Source of the DNA: Campylobacter concisus
GTDB lineage: Bacteria; Campylobacterota; Campylobacteria; Campylobacterales; Campylobacteraceae
NCBI RefSeq assembly: GCF_003049705.1
Contig: NZ_PIRF01000002.1
Coordinates: 248,001-312,000 of the forward strand
DNA: 64,000 nt
Direction of reading: 5' to 3'
Below, piece by piece: positions 17,345 through 26,366 of the stretch; the stretch's first letter is position 1; every line of letters starts with the position of its first letter. The translations under genes were made by a program, and so were the position numbers. Under the pieces are notes generated by a model that searched no databases, was not told the origin of the DNA, and saw nothing but the letters and a program-made list of their open reading frames with translations.

Positions 17345-18061
17345 TTGAGCAAGCAAATTTATATCATAGGCGATGTGCACGGCTGTTTTAATACACTTTT
17401 AGAGCTTATCAAGCAGTTTCCAGACAAAGAAAAATCACAAATTTGCTTTGTCGGAGATGTGATAGATCGGGGGCTTTTTAGTTGCGATGTAGTCGAGCTT
17501 ATCATACAAAATAACTATAAAATGGTAATGGGAAACCACGAAAGAAGGTTGCTAAGCAATAAATATGAATTTTTAAACAACCAAGCACCATTTGACACGA
17601 GTTGGTTTTTCAACAATGGTGGCGTGGCGACATATGGATCATACCTTGGCCAAAGCGTGGGGTTCAAGCAAAGGCATATTGATTTTTTAGATCAAAGGCC
17701 AGTTTATATGGAGTTTAAAGAGTGTAAAAACCAAAATGGCGAGCATTTAGTCGTCTCTCACTCGGCCGTTGGTAAATTTTGGGACTTAAGAGATGATGAT
17801 AGATCAAGAGACGAGTTTAGAAGGCATGCACTATCAGGCAGAGGCGATATGACGCAAGTAAAAGGCGTATTTAATGTCTACGGACACACACCAGTGCGCA
17901 AGGCTAGGCTCTATACAAATAGCGCTAATATCGACACTGGCTGTGTTTATAATCAAGAAGGATACGATAAGCTTTGTGCTTTAGAATTTCCATCGATGAA
18001 AATTTATACGCAAAAAAATGTTGAAAATTTTAACAAAAAGGATAAAGATGTGGTTTTCTAA
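17345..18061 (+). CDS. Calcineurin-like Ser/Thr metallophosphatase (PrpA/ApaH type)
   Basis: A 238-residue soluble phosphoesterase with all metal-binding motifs of the PPP type: IGDVHGC (residues 8-14), GDVIDRG, MGNHERR, a later SH and a C-terminal YGHTPVR with DTGCVY. Family members dephosphorylate protein Ser/Thr/Tyr or cleave diadenosine polyphosphates; which applies is unknown. The start is TTG, eight bases after a strong AAAGGAG. Its 3' end overlaps the next gene by 14 bases, so the two are coupled and may work together. Confidence 0.9.
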   Translation: MSKQIYIIGDVHGCFNTLLELIKQFPDKEKSQICFVGDVIDRGLFSCDVVELIIQNNYKMVMGNHERRLLSNKYEFLNNQAPFDTSWFFNNGGVATYGSYLGQSVGFKQRHIDFLDQRPVYMEFKECKNQNGEHLVVSHSAVGKFWDLRDDDRSRDEFRRHALSGRGDMTQVKGVFNVYGHTPVRKARLYTNSANIDTGCVYNQEGYDKLCALEFPSMKIYTQKNVENFNKKDKDVVF

Positions 18062-19073
18062 AAAGAGTTCTAGCTTTGCAAGCAGAGTTGATAAATTTTG
18101 GAGCGAATTTGGTAAAAATTTAGACGCCATCAAACAAAATTTAGAAGATAAAAATTTTGAAGCTGCGAGTAAAATGACCGAAGAGGCGCTAAATTTATGT
18201 TTAGTTGATCCGACATTTATGATAGGACTTATAGACGACAAGATCGATCTAGTACTCACTCCAGAAGGACTTAAACATAGGCTTTTGTGGCTTAAATTTA
18301 TCAAATCACGCACGCCAAAAGAGTATGGGGCAAAGCTTACTTGCACACTTGGCAAACCACGTGCACCACGAAACGTCGCTACTATACAGATGTATGGCGT
18401 AAGCGTTGATGCAAATGAGGTCATGGTCTATGCAAAATTTAATGACAAAAGCGTAGATATGTGCCTATATAACGAAACTCTAAGTAAGCTTAAAAGTGAA
18501 GATGAAAATAAGGCATATACATTATCGCTCATACTTTGTGACAACGTAGTTGGCGAGATGATCATGATAAATATGCTTGGAGAATTTGAGATAATAGACA
18601 AACCAAGAGAAAAAGGCGTGCCACTGATCGACTTTGCCGATCTTATAGATGAGAAATTTGGTAAAGAAGCCTCAAACGAGCCGCTTAAGAATTTTATAGT
18701 CTATGAGCTAGAACCTCGCTCAAACAAGCTACGTGACGACGTTTTCACAGGATATACATCTATTAGCGAGCTACTAAACGAATACTACGACGGCGCAAGC
18801 GATACCTATAACGAAGCTTTTGAGCTTGGCATAAATTTTTGCTTTTTAGCCATATCTCACGGTGGCGACATACAGTTTGGCGTTGATAGCAAAAATAAAA
18901 TTTCAGATGCGCTAAAAGAGAGTGAAATTTGCGAGATCATAGGTGAAGCAAATGGCGAGATGCGATCTTACATAGATCTTATCTGCTTTGACAAAGACGA
19001 GCTAGAGAAAAAGGCTAAAGAATTTAGCAAAGATCTTGGCGTAAAGATAGAAATTTGCGAGTTTAAACGCTGA
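18048..19073 (+). CDS. Conserved hypothetical protein coupled to the phosphatase
   Basis: A 341-residue soluble protein without signal or membrane segment. I choose the ATG at 18048 (MWFSKKSSSF) because AAGGATAAAG sits directly before it; an in-frame upstream ATG at 18018 lies inside the phosphatase gene without a site. The first 110 residues (FWSEFGKNLDAI, then LVLTPEGLKHRLLWLKFI and a TLGKPRAPRN strand) resemble, by eye only, the small FW-start domains of unknown function that score a prediction residue against the mean. The C-terminal half is acidic. It is translationally coupled to the metallophosphatase. I cannot assign a function. Confidence 0.8.
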   Translation: MWFSKKSSSFASRVDKFWSEFGKNLDAIKQNLEDKNFEAASKMTEEALNLCLVDPTFMIGLIDDKIDLVLTPEGLKHRLLWLKFIKSRTPKEYGAKLTCTLGKPRAPRNVATIQMYGVSVDANEVMVYAKFNDKSVDMCLYNETLSKLKSEDENKAYTLSLILCDNVVGEMIMINMLGEFEIIDKPREKGVPLIDFADLIDEKFGKEASNEPLKNFIVYELEPRSNKLRDDVFTGYTSISELLNEYYDGASDTYNEAFELGINFCFLAISHGGDIQFGVDSKNKISDALKESEICEIIGEANGEMRSYIDLICFDKDELEKKAKEFSKDLGVKIEICEFKR

Positions 19074-19157
19074 TTTTACATAAGATTCTACATAAAATAA
19101 TACAAATCACGCCAGCTGATAAATTTATAAAAATATATTGCCAGCTGGTACTAACTA

Positions 19158-19985
19158 TTAAATTTGTCTTTTAAATTTTGAGCTGTTTGAGAGATAAGCA
19201 CAAAGCTTTAGCCCATATAAAAAGATGATCCACGAGATGTAGATCCAGACAAAGAAGAAAAGCACTGCTGAAAACGAGCCATAAACGCTTAGATAGGTTT
19301 TATTATAAAGGACATAATAGACAAAGGCCGACTTGCCAATATACCAAACAAGCGAGGCGGCAAATGAGCTAAAAAATGCGCTCTTAAATTTTATCTCGTC
19401 ATTTACTGAGATGAGATATGTGATGCAAAATATCGCCCAAATGATGAGATATGGGAATATGCTTAAAAAATTTATCGAGTTTGTGATCACGTTTGAGTTT
19501 AGCATCTCTTGAATGAGGCTTGAAAGATAAAAACTACCAGCAAGACCAAGTGGCGCGAGTGTGATAAGCGTCCAATACGAGCTAAGTGCTGACCAAAATC
19601 CTCTAGCCTTATTTGCACGTGTCACTTTCAAAACTACATACTCGTAGTCGCTAAAGAACATGGCTGATGTAAATATCATCGCCACAAAGCCAACTAAGCC
19701 TAAATTTCCGCTATTTTGTAAGAAATTTTGCAAATAGTTCGAGATGATCTCTTGGTTACTTGGCAAAAGAGCCGAAAATATAAAGTCCTGAATCTTGGCG
19801 TAATAATCCTCAAAACTAGGCAGTTTTGTAAAGATAGAAAACGATATAAGAAGTATCGGAATGATCGATAAAATCGTATGAAAACTAAGGCTTGAGGCGT
19901 AGTGAAAGAGCTCTTTGTCCTTAAGCGTTGGGAGCAAATTTAAGAACTCTTTTAAGCTTTGCTTACTTAAGGACAAACGGCTCAT
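19158..19985 (-). CDS. YihY/BrkB-family inner-membrane protein
   Basis: A 275-residue integral membrane protein with about six hydrophobic segments. Family features are the N-terminal LFHYASSLSFHTILSIIPILL (amphipathic entry then first span), SDYEYVVLKVTRANKARGFW and the late LVWYIGKSAFVYYV with YGSFSAVLFFFVWIYISW. Once called ribonuclease BN or a Bordetella serum-resistance factor, the family has no established biochemical role. It follows the PgbA-like gene by 3 bases on the minus strand, so they probably share a transcript. Confidence 0.9.
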   Translation of the reverse strand: MSRLSLSKQSLKEFLNLLPTLKDKELFHYASSLSFHTILSIIPILLISFSIFTKLPSFEDYYAKIQDFIFSALLPSNQEIISNYLQNFLQNSGNLGLVGFVAMIFTSAMFFSDYEYVVLKVTRANKARGFWSALSSYWTLITLAPLGLAGSFYLSSLIQEMLNSNVITNSINFLSIFPYLIIWAIFCITYLISVNDEIKFKSAFFSSFAASLVWYIGKSAFVYYVLYNKTYLSVYGSFSAVLFFFVWIYISWIIFLYGLKLCAYLSNSSKFKRQI

Positions 19986-19988
19986 TTA

Positions 19989-20711
19989 TCAGTTATCTTC
20001 TTCAAAAAGTTTTTCGTAGTGAGCGTCGTAGTTGTTGATATGCTCACTATTTAGCTTCCAAAACACAGTGTCTATGTCGCTAACTCTTGTATAAAATGGT
20101 AGCTGATAGTACTCAACCTCGCCACTTTTAAATTCTTTTAGTACTTTAAAGCTTTGACAATCGGCAAAAACACTTCTGCCATCCATTGCTACGAAAATTA
20201 GACCGGCTGCACTTTGAGCGCACATTTTTCTAAAGTCATCTCTGTTTGGATTTGGCTTGTATTCGTAGCTTAGATACGCTCCAATAAGATCTGGATGAAT
20301 AAATATCATATTTGGAAACGCAGATGTGATCTCTTCGTAAATTTCTTTATTTGGCACGATGATTAATGAGCGGTTATAAAGATAGTTTAGCACGACCATA
20401 TCGCCATTTGCAGGTGCAATGCCTGGAAGCGGGAGAGCCTTTTGCTCAAGCAGATCAAACACCTCAAATCTAATCTTAGCAAAGCCAGAATTTTTTGATA
20501 TAACACTAACTCTTGCAATGATAGAGCTATCAGTATCAAATTTATGAAGTACGACACCACTTGAGCCGATTAAAATTTCTGGACTATCAACTATCGTCGC
20601 TGTGCCATCACTATCGACGCTAATTATAGGAGTTCTATACTCATTTAAAGAAAAATCAGCCCCAAAAGCAAAGCCAAAAACTAGCGATAAAATCACAAAT
20701 ATACGTTTCAA
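19989..20711 (-). CDS. Exported protein with plasminogen-binding-protein (PgbA-type) N-terminal domain
   Basis: A 240-residue protein with a Sec signal peptide ending FAFGA. The mature segment (DGTATIVDSPEILIGSSG, VVLHKFDTDSSIIARV, the FEVFDLLEQKALPLPG stretch and VVLNYLYNRSLIIVPN) matches my recollection of the domain at the start of H. pylori PgbA. The lysine-rich plasminogen-binding tail of PgbA is absent. In H. pylori pgbA (HP0508) lies close to the peptidase gene HP0506, and here the Csd3-like peptidase is divergent and 113 bases away, so the pairing is conserved. A cell-envelope role seems more likely than plasminogen binding. Confidence 0.78.
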   Translation of the reverse strand: MKRIFVILSLVFGFAFGADFSLNEYRTPIISVDSDGTATIVDSPEILIGSSGVVLHKFDTDSSIIARVSVISKNSGFAKIRFEVFDLLEQKALPLPGIAPANGDMVVLNYLYNRSLIIVPNKEIYEEITSAFPNMIFIHPDLIGAYLSYEYKPNPNRDDFRKMCAQSAAGLIFVAMDGRSVFADCQSFKVLKEFKSGEVEYYQLPFYTRVSDIDTVFWKLNSEHINNYDAHYEKLFEEDN

Positions 20712-20824
20712 AAATATCTCCTAGGTTTAAATTTTTAGAGCGATTATAGCCTAAAATGCTTTATCTTTTGCAAAATTAAAGCAAGTTTTAGTTAAAATCC
20801 CACCAGCTTTTTAAAAGGACATTA

Positions 20825-21994
20825 ATGCCTCGTATTTTTATAATTTTTGCAATATTATCTATAAATTTATACGCTATAAAGCCAAGTGTCGAAGAGCTTA
20901 GCTGGCCAAATGGAAGTAACTTCTTAAATTTCTTAGAGACAAACAAAATCCCACTTTCACTTTACTATAACTTAGCAACCGAAGATCAAGAGCTAACAGA
21001 AGAGATCATCGCTGGCACAAAGTATCAAATTTATAAAGACGACAACGGTAACACTAAACAAGTACTAATCCCTGTTAGTGACGAGCTTCAAATGCATATT
21101 TTTAGAGATGACAATGATAAATTTAAGCTCGAATTTCTTCCCATCTCTTATCAAAGTGAGGATAAATTTTTAGCCTTAAAGGTGGACAAATCAGTCTCAG
21201 AAGACATTTTTGACTACACTGGCTCTGGCACATTAGCTCTTGGCTTTAAGGAAATTTTTAAAGGAAGTGGCATTGATTTTAAAAAGATAAACAAAGGCGA
21301 TACGATTGCTATCGTTTATAATCAAAAAATACGCATGGGCCGCTCTTTTGGCACTCCAGAAATTTATGCTGCGATGATAGAAACAAAAAATAAACGATAC
21401 GTTATGTATAAATTTGAAGATAAATTTTATGATAAAAACGGTAAGAAAAATGATAAATTTTTACTAGTCCGCCCTCTTGCAAACGCTAGAATCACATCAG
21501 CTTTTACCCTAAAAAGATGGCACCCTATTTTACAAAGATATAGAGCGCACCTTGGCGTTGACTACGGTGCTCCAAAAGGAACACCAATCAAAGCCGCAGG
21601 CGATGGCACGGTTAAATTTGTCGGACAAAAAAGTGGATATGGCAGAACCGTTATCATCTCTCATGCTGGTGGCTATGAGACACTTTATGCTCACCTAAAT
21701 GGCTTTGCTAAAGGCATAAAAGGTGGTCTAAAAGTCAAGCAAGGTACGCTCATAGCCTACGTTGGAACAAGTGGTATGAGCACAGGACCGCACCTTCACT
21801 TTGGTCTTTATAGAGACAATAAACCTATCAATCCAGAAAGTGCAATAAAGGTTGTTAAAAGCCTTGAAGACAAGAAAGAATCAGCCAAATTTAAAGCAGT
21901 TGTTAGCAAAAATGACGAGCTAATAAAAAATGCTTTAAGCAATGAAAAAGAGTATCACAAAGTGGAATTTTTTCCTAATGTAATAGAATTTTAA
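20825..21994 (+). CDS. Periplasmic M23 peptidoglycan endopeptidase (Csd3/Pgp3-like)
   Basis: A 389-residue exported protein: signal peptide to about residue 18, a two-part N-terminal inhibitory region (up to about 215), then an M23/LytM domain with HLGVDYG (zinc HxxxD) and the GPHLHFGLY motif (HxH). The layout matches H. pylori HP0506 (Csd3/HdpA) and C. jejuni Pgp3, D,D-endopeptidases that trim peptide crosslinks and shape the helical cell. A C-terminal charged tail follows the catalytic domain. It diverges from the PgbA-like gene and precedes mgtE by 9 bases. Confidence 0.9.
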   Translation: MPRIFIIFAILSINLYAIKPSVEELSWPNGSNFLNFLETNKIPLSLYYNLATEDQELTEEIIAGTKYQIYKDDNGNTKQVLIPVSDELQMHIFRDDNDKFKLEFLPISYQSEDKFLALKVDKSVSEDIFDYTGSGTLALGFKEIFKGSGIDFKKINKGDTIAIVYNQKIRMGRSFGTPEIYAAMIETKNKRYVMYKFEDKFYDKNGKKNDKFLLVRPLANARITSAFTLKRWHPILQRYRAHLGVDYGAPKGTPIKAAGDGTVKFVGQKSGYGRTVIISHAGGYETLYAHLNGFAKGIKGGLKVKQGTLIAYVGTSGMSTGPHLHFGLYRDNKPINPESAIKVVKSLEDKKESAKFKAVVSKNDELIKNALSNEKEYHKVEFFPNVIEF

Positions 21995-22003
21995 GGGTAA
22001 AAC

Positions 22004-23371
22004 TTGAGCCAAGAACTAGAAGAAGCAAAAGAGCTGATAGATCAGCATTTAGATGAAAATTTAGAAGACGGCGAGCTCTCTGCATACGAGCTAGCCCAGC
22101 ACCTAAAAACACTTAAAAAGCACGACGAGGAGCTTTTTGCCAAGTATCTTGAAAAGCTAGATCCTGAAATTTTGGGTGACGTGGCGATAGAGTTACCTGA
22201 TCACATGCTAAAAGACGTGATCGACACGCTCCCGGCTGAAAAGATCGTAGAAGCGCTCGAAGAGCTAGAGAGTGACGATGCTACTGACCTACTCCAATAC
22301 ATCGAAGATATCGATGAGGACAAGGCTAGAGAGCTTTTTAACGAGCTAGATAAAGAAAATCAAAACGAAATTTTAAGACTTAGAAGCTACGATGAGGATA
22401 GAGCTGGTGCGCACATGCAAACAGAGCTATTTTCAGCTCATCTTGAAGAGAAGCTTGGCAGCGCAGTTGCAAGACTAAGACAAGAGAAGCAAGAAGGAAA
22501 ACTAGAAAACGTCTCACAGCTTTTCATCATCGATAAAAATAGCGTCTTGCAATACGCCATCCCGCTTGAAGATCTCATCCTTTTTGACTTCACAAAAACG
22601 CTAAAACAAAATATCGAATCAACCCAGATCGACCACTACAAGCCTCACATGGCAAATGATATGGATCTCATGCAAGATGTCGCTGATATGTTTCAAGAGT
22701 ACGATTTAAATGTTATTGCAGTTACAAGTAGCACTGGAATTTTGCTTGGTCGTATCACGTCTGATGACATCCATGACTACATCCAAGAGAGTGCAACAGA
22801 GCAAATTTATAACCTAGCCGGCGTTGATGACGAGTCAGAAGAGGACGATACGCTTTTTAAAGCTGGTCGTGGTCGTGCGGTTTGGCTTGGCGTAAATTTA
22901 CTAACAGCTCTTTTTAGCTCGTCTATAATCGGACTTTTTGACGAGACAATCGCAGCCTACGTCGCTCTTGCTGTTTTAATGCCAATAGTTGCATCAATGG
23001 GCGGAAATACCGGCACACAAGCGCTTGCCGTTACGGTTCGTCGATTGGCACTTGGCGAGATCGAGTTTAAAGATGCCAAAAATGTTTTAAAACGCGAGGT
23101 TAGTATTTCACTCATAAATGGACTAATCTTTGGTGTGGTAATGGGCATAATCGCCTCTGTTTGGTTTGACAAAGGTATGCTTGGCGTTGTTATTGGGCTT
23201 AGCATGGTTACGAATTTATTCTTTGCTGGCTTTTTTGGCACGATCATACCTTTAACGCTAAGGCGCTTTAACATAGATCCTGCAGTCGGCTCAGCCGTCA
23301 TTCTTACTACTTTTACTGATGCGATAGGATTTTTTAGCTTTTTAGGACTTGCAAAATGGATACTACTATAA
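22004..23371 (+). CDS. mgtE: Magnesium transporter MgtE
   Basis: A 455-residue channel of the MgtE family. The order is an acidic N domain (residues 1 to about 135, with ELESDDATDLLQYIEDID), paired CBS domains (about 140-265) that sense cytosolic Mg2+, and a membrane domain of five spans with VASMGGNTGTQALAV, the pore signature. The start is TTG at 22004, after AAGGGTAAAAC, with the upstream frame giving no better start. Its 3' end overlaps the Nudix gene by 16 bases, so the two are co-translated. Confidence 0.95.
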   Translation: MSQELEEAKELIDQHLDENLEDGELSAYELAQHLKTLKKHDEELFAKYLEKLDPEILGDVAIELPDHMLKDVIDTLPAEKIVEALEELESDDATDLLQYIEDIDEDKARELFNELDKENQNEILRLRSYDEDRAGAHMQTELFSAHLEEKLGSAVARLRQEKQEGKLENVSQLFIIDKNSVLQYAIPLEDLILFDFTKTLKQNIESTQIDHYKPHMANDMDLMQDVADMFQEYDLNVIAVTSSTGILLGRITSDDIHDYIQESATEQIYNLAGVDDESEEDDTLFKAGRGRAVWLGVNLLTALFSSSIIGLFDETIAAYVALAVLMPIVASMGGNTGTQALAVTVRRLALGEIEFKDAKNVLKREVSISLINGLIFGVVMGIIASVWFDKGMLGVVIGLSMVTNLFFAGFFGTIIPLTLRRFNIDPAVGSAVILTTFTDAIGFFSFLGLAKWILL

Positions 23372-23940
23372 CTAATTTAGAAATTCTACCTCTTGATGAG
23401 TCAAAATACCTAAAGCCATTTAAGATGAAATTTATGCAAAATGGTGTCCAAAGAGACTGGGACTGCGTAAAAGTGATGAATAGTGTTAGTATTTTTTTAT
23501 ATCACGAGCAAAAAGATGCCTTTTTGTTTGTAAAGCAGTTTCGTCCTGCTGTTTGGTACTCGCAAGAGAAAGAAGGCATCAAGACAAATGAGCAAGGCTT
23601 TACTTACGAGCTTTGCGCAGGGCTTATGGATAAAGGACTTAGCGAAGAGCAAACAGCTAGAGAAGAGGCGGTCGAAGAAGTGGGCTATGAGCTAAAAGAT
23701 ATAGAGCGCATTACTATGACATACGGTGCTTTTGGCTTTGGAGGCAACACACAAACTATGTTTTACGCAAAGATCGATGAGAGCATGAAGGTAAATTCTG
23801 GCGGTGGCGTCGATGGCGAAGATATCGAGCTTGTTTTCATAAAACGAGAAGATATGATGAAATTTGCCTTTGACGAGAGCAAAGTCAAGGGTTTTGGGCT
23901 TATCTTTGCTTATTTGTGGTGGGAGAAATTTAAAAGCTAA
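23356..23940 (+). CDS. Nudix hydrolase, nucleotide-sugar diphosphatase type
   Basis: A 194-residue soluble hydrolase. The Nudix box is CAGLMDKGLSEEQTAREEAV followed by EEVGYE, with the REExxEEVG core intact. The layout (FVKQFRPAVW before the box, then TMTYGAFGFGGNTQTMFYAK after it) is that of ADP-ribose or UDP-glucose diphosphatases. It starts inside the end of mgtE. At its 3' end the stop codon overlaps by 3 bases a convergent 26-residue gene. Substrate undetermined. Confidence 0.88.
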   Translation: MDTTITNLEILPLDESKYLKPFKMKFMQNGVQRDWDCVKVMNSVSIFLYHEQKDAFLFVKQFRPAVWYSQEKEGIKTNEQGFTYELCAGLMDKGLSEEQTAREEAVEEVGYELKDIERITMTYGAFGFGGNTQTMFYAKIDESMKVNSGGGVDGEDIELVFIKREDMMKFAFDESKVKGFGLIFAYLWWEKFKS

Positions 23941-24017
23941 AACGATATCTTTTTAATAAGCGCAAAAACAACGACTACCACTAAAAAGATACCAACTAAT
24001 ATCACATAATCAGACAT
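23937..24017 (-). CDS. 26-residue single-span membrane peptide
   Basis: A minus-strand frame runs ATG to TAG for 26 residues: MSDYVILVGIFLV, four more hydrophobics (VVVV), then FALIKKISF. It is one hydrophobic helix with an N-terminal acidic and C-terminal basic end, the typical form of a small inner-membrane protein with N-out topology. AAAGG precedes the ATG by 7 bases. It lies in the 185-bp gap between the convergent Nudix gene and the divergent ppk. It is too short for ordinary gene callers. I do not recognise it. Confidence 0.55.
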   Translation of the reverse strand: MSDYVILVGIFLVVVVVFALIKKISF

Positions 24018-24125
24018 AATAAGCCTTTAAATTTAAGTTTTGGCTTATTGTAACCAAAATTTTAAATAAAGTAAGAACTTTATAACCGCATTTATCATAA
24101 AATAACCAAAAAACACAAGGAGAAG

Positions 24126-26222
24126 ATGATGAGCGAAAACGAAACTCTTTTTATAAACCGAGAATTAAGCTGGCTACGCTTTAATTCAAGGGTGCTCGCT
24201 CAGTGTGAAAAGGAAATCCCTTTACTTGAAAAGCTAAAATTTATAGCTATTTATATGACAAATCTAGACGAGTTTTATATGATAAGAGTCGCTGGCTTAA
24301 AGCAGCTTTTTGCAGCTGGAGCTACTACAAGCAGTGGCGATGGCATGAGCCCACTTGATCAGCTAAGAGAGATTAGAAAATATTTACAAAATGAGCAAAA
24401 TTTAGTAGAAGATCACTATAAAAAAACAGTAAATGCTCTTAGCAAAGAGGGGCTTTTTATAAAAAATTATGACGAGCTTGATGATAGCTTGAAGCAAAAG
24501 TGCGACGAATACTTTTTCTCAAATATCTTGCCAGTCATCGTGCCTATCGCTGTCGATGCGACTCATCCATTTCCGCACCTAAACAACCTTAGCTTCTCGC
24601 TTGCAGTTAAGCTTGCTGATATCGAGCATCCAGAAATTTTAAAATACGGCATGATAAGAATTTCAAGAGTCTTGCCACGTTTTACACAGCCAAGTAGCAA
24701 TGTTTTTGTGCCGATTGAAACGATCGTACATCGCCATGCAGAAGAAATTTTTCCAGGGTATAAGCTACTTAGCTCGGCTGCTTTTAGAGTGACAAGAAAC
24801 GCTGATATCGTCATCGAAGAAGAAGAAGCGGATGATTTTATGATGATACTTGAGCAAGGACTAAAGCTTCGCAGAAAAGGGGCTTTTGTTCGTATGCAAA
24901 TTGATAAAAACGTAGACGCTGATATCTTGGACTTCTTAAATTTTCATATGAAAATTTTTCATAAAGATGTCTATTTTTCAAGTATTCCGCTCACTCTTAG
25001 CTCACTTTGGGAGATAGCTGGAAGTAAAAATTTTACCCACCTGGCAAATGCGCCTTACGTTCCAAAAACGCTACCGCCATTTGGCAATGGTATCTCAGTA
25101 TTTGACGCCATAGATAAAGAAGATGTGCTCTTAGTGCATCCATTTGAGAGTTTTGATCCAGTTGTAAGCTTTATAAAAGAAGCTAGCAAAGATCCAAAAG
25201 TCATATCTATTAGAATGACACTTTATAGAGTCGATAAAAGCTCACCAATAATTCAAAGCCTAATAGACGCCGCAAGTGACGGCAAGCAAGTAACTGTAAT
25301 GGTTGAGCTAAAAGCAAGGTTTGATGAGGAAAATAACCTGCACTGGGCAAAGGCGCTTGAAGACGCTGGAGCGCACGTGATATACGGCATCACAGGCTTT
25401 AAGGTGCATGCAAAAGTTAGCCAGGTCATCCGCCAAATCGGCGATAAGCTTAAATTTTATATGCATTTTGGCACAGGCAACTACAACGGCAGTTCGGCTA
25501 AAATTTATACTGACGTTAGTCTATTTACGAGCAAAGAAGAATTTAGCCAGGATACGACTTCGTTTTTTCACATCCTCTCAGGATATAATAAAAATCGCCG
25601 TTTAAACGCTCTTAGCATGTCGCCTTTTCAGATAAAAGAGCGCATTATCGAAAAGATAAGGGTGGAGGTTAGCAAAGGTAGTGAAGGCAGGATCATCGCC
25701 AAAATGAATGCTCTGATCGATGAAGATGTGATAAATGAGCTTAGCCGCGCATCAAACGCAGGCGTGAAGATCGATCTTATAGTTCGTGGTGTGTGCGGAC
25801 TAAGGCCTGGCATAAAAGGCAAAAGTGAAAACATAAAAGTTCGCTCTATTATAGGCAAATACTTAGAACACGCTAGAATTTTATATTTTAAACATGCTCA
25901 GCCAAAAATTTACATCTCAAGTGCTGACTGGATGCCAAGAAATTTAGAGCGTCGCTTAGAGCTTATGACGCCTATTTTTGAGCCAAGACTTCAAGAGAGA
26001 CTACTTGAAATTTTAGAACTTCAGCTAAGCGATAATGACCTAGCTTTTGAGCTACAAAATAGCGGTGAATACGTAAAAGTAGCAAGAAGTGAAAATGAAA
26101 AAGTAATATCTTGCCACGAAGTTTTGGAAAACTATATATCTAAAATTTACAAATCCGTAAAAAAAGATACAGATAAAGCAAAAGCCGATATGCTCGCAAG
26201 CAAGCTCTTAAAAGAGAGCTAA
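24126..26222 (+). CDS. ppk: Polyphosphate kinase 1
   Basis: PPK1 reversibly polymerises the gamma phosphate of ATP into polyphosphate, at the inner membrane. The 698-residue length is standard. It opens with [11 protein letters not shown]; later come the catalytic-histidine region [24 protein letters not shown], and the second conserved histidine in [17 protein letters not shown]. In C. jejuni polyphosphate supports stress survival and colonisation. ATG occurs twice in tandem (24126 and 24129) after AAGGAGA; either could be used. It is monocistronic with a terminator. Confidence 0.97.
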   Translation: MMSENETLFINRELSWLRFNSRVLAQCEKEIPLLEKLKFIAIYMTNLDEFYMIRVAGLKQLFAAGATTSSGDGMSPLDQLREIRKYLQNEQNLVEDHYKKTVNALSKEGLFIKNYDELDDSLKQKCDEYFFSNILPVIVPIAVDATHPFPHLNNLSFSLAVKLADIEHPEILKYGMIRISRVLPRFTQPSSNVFVPIETIVHRHAEEIFPGYKLLSSAAFRVTRNADIVIEEEEADDFMMILEQGLKLRRKGAFVRMQIDKNVDADILDFLNFHMKIFHKDVYFSSIPLTLSSLWEIAGSKNFTHLANAPYVPKTLPPFGNGISVFDAIDKEDVLLVHPFESFDPVVSFIKEASKDPKVISIRMTLYRVDKSSPIIQSLIDAASDGKQVTVMVELKARFDEENNLHWAKALEDAGAHVIYGITGFKVHAKVSQVIRQIGDKLKFYMHFGTGNYNGSSAKIYTDVSLFTSKEEFSQDTTSFFHILSGYNKNRRLNALSMSPFQIKERIIEKIRVEVSKGSEGRIIAKMNALIDEDVINELSRASNAGVKIDLIVRGVCGLRPGIKGKSENIKVRSIIGKYLEHARILYFKHAQPKIYISSADWMPRNLERRLELMTPIFEPRLQERLLEILELQLSDNDLAFELQNSGEYVKVARSENEKVISCHEVLENYISKIYKSVKKDTDKAKADMLASKLLKES

Positions 26223-26232
26223 AAACAAATTA

Positions 26233-26263
26233 AGCTTTTAGACTGGGTCTAAAAGCTATTTTT
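26233..26263 (+). terminator. Rho-independent terminator of ppk
   Basis: AGCTTTTAGAC and GTCTAAAAGCT form a perfect 11-bp stem with loop TGG, followed by ATTTTTAAAT. It lies 10 bases after the ppk stop. Confidence 0.88.
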
Positions 26264-26366
26264 AAATTAGCATAAAAACACTAGCGTTTGATTAAGCAAG
26301 TCTTATTAAAAATTTCAAATCCACAGCAAAAAGCAAAATTTATAAATTTACTTGAGTACCTCAAAG

